DNA of 64,000 nucleotides from Desulfosoma sp. Its GTDB lineage: Bacteria > Desulfobacterota > Syntrophobacteria > Syntrophobacterales > DSM-9756. This document shows, piece after piece, positions 61,763 through 64,000 of the stretch. Made by a program: the position numbers and the translations under genes. Below the pieces are notes generated by a model. It ran no database searches. It worked only from the letters and a program-made list of their open reading frames with translations, and was not told the DNA's origin. The stretch covers positions 344,428-408,427 of the forward strand of contig JBBFKY010000003.1 of the NCBI GenBank assembly GCA_037481875.1, read 5' to 3'. Position 1 is the first letter of the stretch; each line of letters begins with the position of its first letter.

Positions 61763-63400
61763 ATGAAATTATTTTTTGATCACATTCCAAAGACAGCAGG
61801 AACAAGCTTACGCACATTTTTGGAAGAGGCATTCGGTGTAGGGATGGTTTCACCTCTATTATCATATTTAAAACTGGACCATGCCTTAACTCTTTATAAA
61901 CAAGAGAAAATTCTCTGGGGCCATTTTGATTTCATTCCAGGTCAAACACTTCCGGCTGGCTATATTTCTGCAACCATGCTAAGAGAACCCGCTGAACGAA
62001 CGTTATCTGATTTCTTTTTTTCTAAATTCGATGTCTTTCCATTTCAACGTGACGCTAAATTAAACGAGCTATCAATTGCGGAGGCTTTTTCTGACCAGCA
62101 AATATTGTTCTCCTACTCTAATACGCAATCAGTCCATTTCGCACGGTTTTACCATCCTAATCCGCGAAATCTTTCTGCAAACGAGTTGTTGCGTTTGGCA
62201 AAGAAGGGGCTTGAACAGTATGATCTTGTTGGAACTACAGAAAGGATTGCTGAATTCTGCGATGAATTAAGGAGAATTTTTAATTTACCGAAAGATGTGA
62301 TGCTAAAAAAATTAGAGGTTACATCTAGACGACCAATCTTTTCAGATCTTCCTCAAAACATTCAAAAAAAGATACAAGAAATTACCCACATTGATAAACA
62401 ACTCTGGGAGTATGCAAATGAGCTGTTTGAGACAAAAACAAAACGCTTTTTTTTTACAGAGAAAGACCTTTCGTTATTGCCTGCTAAGGAAAACAATACT
62501 TTTGCTGCAGTAACCCCCGTTGTCGAAGATGACGCCATCGAATTGTTGGGTGTGCGCGTACGTGGTCATCCAAATCCCTACCGATGCCGGCTGCTTTCTG
62601 GTGAAGAGATAGTAATCACTATCACATTCAGATGTCACAAGGATGTCGATGACCTTACAATTGGTTATAGTATTCACCATGATTCTGGTTTGCATATATT
62701 TGGGGTAAATACCAGGCTTATGGGCTATAATCTTAAATGCAAGGCAGGCAATGACTTTCAAGTGAAGTTTGCGTTTCCAGGGAATCTCGGCATTGGTAAG
62801 TATTATGTTCACGTGTCTGCACATACTGGGCTTACTCACTTGGAAAGATGCTTTTTCTGGAGAGAAAAGGCGGCTTTTTTCCAGATTGTTGGTTGTTTAG
62901 GTATTCCTTTTGAGGGATTGGTTCGTTTGATGCCAGTATGTCATATAGGAGATGAGTTAATAATAAAAGATACCGAAACACAAGCAAATGGCTTTAAAAT
63001 TGTTGGGTTAAATAACCCACCGCTTACGGATATAAAGGGAAGTATTCGAGCCCTCACTCCAATTCCACCGGTCCTGCCTGGTCAGCAGTTTTCCATCCTG
63101 GTCGAGATTACGAATGATGGAAAGGAGGAGTGGTTTTTTGGGACAGAACCAATACGGCCAGTGCATATTTCATATCATTGGCTTGATAAGAATGAGAATA
63201 TAGTCATTTGGGATGGACATAGAACTTATTTATCAGGAAGCCTACCACAAGGCGCTAAAATAAGAGCCAATGCCTTTGTGGAAGCACCTAAGCAAGAAGG
63301 GGAATTTATACTTGAACTAACATTAGTACAAGAAGCAGTATGCTGGTTTGACCAGAAAGGCTTCAAAACATGCAGGCTGAATTGTAGGGTTACGAGATAA
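61763..63400 (+). CDS. Sulfotransferase fused to a Wzt_C-like domain
   Basis: 545 residues from the ATG at 61763, which has AGGGG at good spacing; an ATG 9 bases upstream is too close to it. N-terminal sulfotransferase domain (about 1-235) with the PAPS 5'-phosphosulfate loop FFDHIPKTAGTSLRTFL and TMLREPAERTLSDFFF (3'-phosphate side). Residues about 255-400 form a Wzt_C-like beta-sandwich (EEIVITITFRCHKDVDDLTIGYSIHHDSGLHIFGVNTRL, GIGKYYVHVSAHTG). The last ~115 residues look like a further Ig-like sandwich (ILVEITNDGKEEWFFGTEPIRPVHISYHWLDKNENIV). It probably sulfates a sugar at the chain end. Strongly AT-rich. Confidence 0.82.
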   Translation: MKLFFDHIPKTAGTSLRTFLEEAFGVGMVSPLLSYLKLDHALTLYKQEKILWGHFDFIPGQTLPAGYISATMLREPAERTLSDFFFSKFDVFPFQRDAKLNELSIAEAFSDQQILFSYSNTQSVHFARFYHPNPRNLSANELLRLAKKGLEQYDLVGTTERIAEFCDELRRIFNLPKDVMLKKLEVTSRRPIFSDLPQNIQKKIQEITHIDKQLWEYANELFETKTKRFFFTEKDLSLLPAKENNTFAAVTPVVEDDAIELLGVRVRGHPNPYRCRLLSGEEIVITITFRCHKDVDDLTIGYSIHHDSGLHIFGVNTRLMGYNLKCKAGNDFQVKFAFPGNLGIGKYYVHVSAHTGLTHLERCFFWREKAAFFQIVGCLGIPFEGLVRLMPVCHIGDELIIKDTETQANGFKIVGLNNPPLTDIKGSIRALTPIPPVLPGQQFSILVEITNDGKEEWFFGTEPIRPVHISYHWLDKNENIVIWDGHRTYLSGSLPQGAKIRANAFVEAPKQEGEFILELTLVQEAVCWFDQKGFKTCRLNCRVTR

Positions 63401-63406
63401 ACACAC

Positions 63407-63459
63407 GAAAGCGCCACTTAGATCTACAATGTATATTACATCTTTAGATCTATGCTTTC
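63407..63459. terminator. long hairpin after the polysaccharide operon
   Basis: GAAAGC (63407-63412) pairs with GCTTTC (63454-63459). Inside are TAGATCTA twice (63419-63426 and 63445-63452) and ATGTA/TACAT, so an almost complete stem-loop can form 7 bases after the last stop. There is no clear T-tract. Confidence 0.55.
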
Positions 63460-63569
63460 ACCTTTCGTTATCCTTAATCCGTAAGAGTGTGTCTATACAT
63501 ACACGTATCATCAGGCATTTATCTTATTGATGTTCCTTCGCTTCTGTGCTATAGGGTCTCTTGTCCCAA

Positions 63570-64000
63570 TTTCACCCGGCAGCTGCCGTCGGGGAAAGAA
63601 TGGAGATTCAATGATCTGCGAAGGCCTTCTCCAGCGGGCACTTGGACCTGGTTCTTGTGGGCCATTTGATCAACGGCAGCACGGAGGTTTGCCAACGGGT
63701 GGGAAAGGAAGTTCAGGGACCGCCTATCAATTCTCACGGGGATGGGGTCAAGACCTGGGTAGGGCTTTTGTGTCCGGGGAAGAGCGACTTTGAAGCCGCC
63801 GGAGGGGCGGGTCCGGCGATGACGGGTTCAAAGAGGCTCTGGACTTCCAAAAGGTCCCTTCTCAGGAAACCCTGCGACAGCGCTTCGACAAGCACGCGAG
63901 AGTTTTCGAACGTCTTACCGGCGCCGCCGGCGTTGAGCTGCTTGTAGGTTCCCGTAACGGCTCTTTCCACGGGGGATGTGGCTTTGGACCTGGATGTTTT
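63570..64000 (+). pseudogene. IS1380-like transposase remnant, frameshifted, cut by the window edge
   Basis: Reading through changes of frame recovers N-terminal transposase segments: LPSGKEWRF, then SGHLDLVLVGHLINGSTEVCQRVGKEV, and in another frame DGFKEALDFQKVPSQETLRQRFDKHARVFERL. Near the edge, DVALDLDV looks like the first catalytic Asp region. The segment VPSQETLRQRFD is characteristic of IS1380-family transposases. At least two frameshifts and an in-frame stop mean it is inactive here. It flanks the AT-rich polysaccharide genes. Confidence 0.6.

Noticed and set aside
1-64000. tRNA, rRNA and CRISPR arrays
   Set aside because: I looked for cloverleaf-like stretches and for regularly spaced repeats in the gaps and found none; a tRNA search program would be needed to exclude a tRNA with certainty.

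Overview
The window looks like a chromosomal segment of a Gram-negative anaerobe, most likely a member of the former Deltaproteobacteria (Desulfobacterota, perhaps a Syntrophobacter-like sulfate reducer). The Gram-negative call rests on three TonB-dependent receptors, TonB-ExbB-ExbD and a Wzm/Wzt polysaccharide exporter. The anaerobic call rests on indolepyruvate:ferredoxin oxidoreductase, the PyrK-PyrD(1B) pair, an FmdE-type protein, a CooT-type protein and an iron-sulfur-flavoprotein-like reductase. The lineage is an inference from gene content, not from a marker gene.

Layout. 1-6.2 kb: the tail of an M20 peptidase, a MITE-like repeat, a DUF2914 protein, a fused diadenylate cyclase/YbbR protein, a membrane class III cyclase and a protein with a histidine-kinase-like H-box. 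6.2-15.5 kb (minus strand): one long operon of a Liv-type ABC importer (five genes), PaaK-type aryl-acid:CoA ligase and IorAB. It is preceded by a Tyr-codon-rich leader peptide, a perfect 11-bp antiterminator and two tandem intrinsic terminators, which together form a textbook translation-dependent attenuator. 15.5-19.8 kb: an FKBP isomerase, PgeF, PyrK-PyrD and a flavoprotein. 19.9-26.9 kb (plus): a second Liv importer with serA. 27.1-31.6 kb (minus): ilvE, an orphan amino-acid ABC ATPase, an ABC-2 exporter and a methyltransferase.

32.0-43.5 kb (minus): a metal or metal-chelate uptake region with TonB-ExbBD, DUF3842-CooT, a FecCD/BtuCD-type importer, two TonB receptors (one interrupted by three in-frame TAG codons) and an FmdE protein. 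43.8-49.1 kb (minus): a cobalamin-riboswitch-controlled corrinoid uptake operon (btuB-F-C-D). 49.5-51.3 kb: panE-panB. 51.5-53.8 kb (plus): a His/Tyr/Pro-rich secreted protein, an ECF sigma factor with its anti-sigma factor, and a DUF3106 protein. A duplication at the junction of the last two genes creates a 26-codon mini-ORF.

54.5-63.4 kb (plus): an ABC-transporter-dependent O-polysaccharide locus. It holds Wzm, Wzt with a C-terminal glycan-binding domain, an FkbM methyltransferase with coiled coil, a three-module GT4 polymerase-like protein, and a sulfotransferase fused to a Wzt_C-like domain. The second half is visibly AT-richer. The window ends in a frameshifted IS1380-like transposase remnant. 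A family of short GC-rich intergenic repeats sits in most of the larger gaps.

The most interesting element is the attenuated liv-paaK-iorAB operon. Its architecture suggests tyrosine-starvation-responsive uptake of aryl acids (or aromatic amino acids), and reductive carboxylation of aryl-acetyl-CoA to arylpyruvates as a salvage route to aromatic amino acids.
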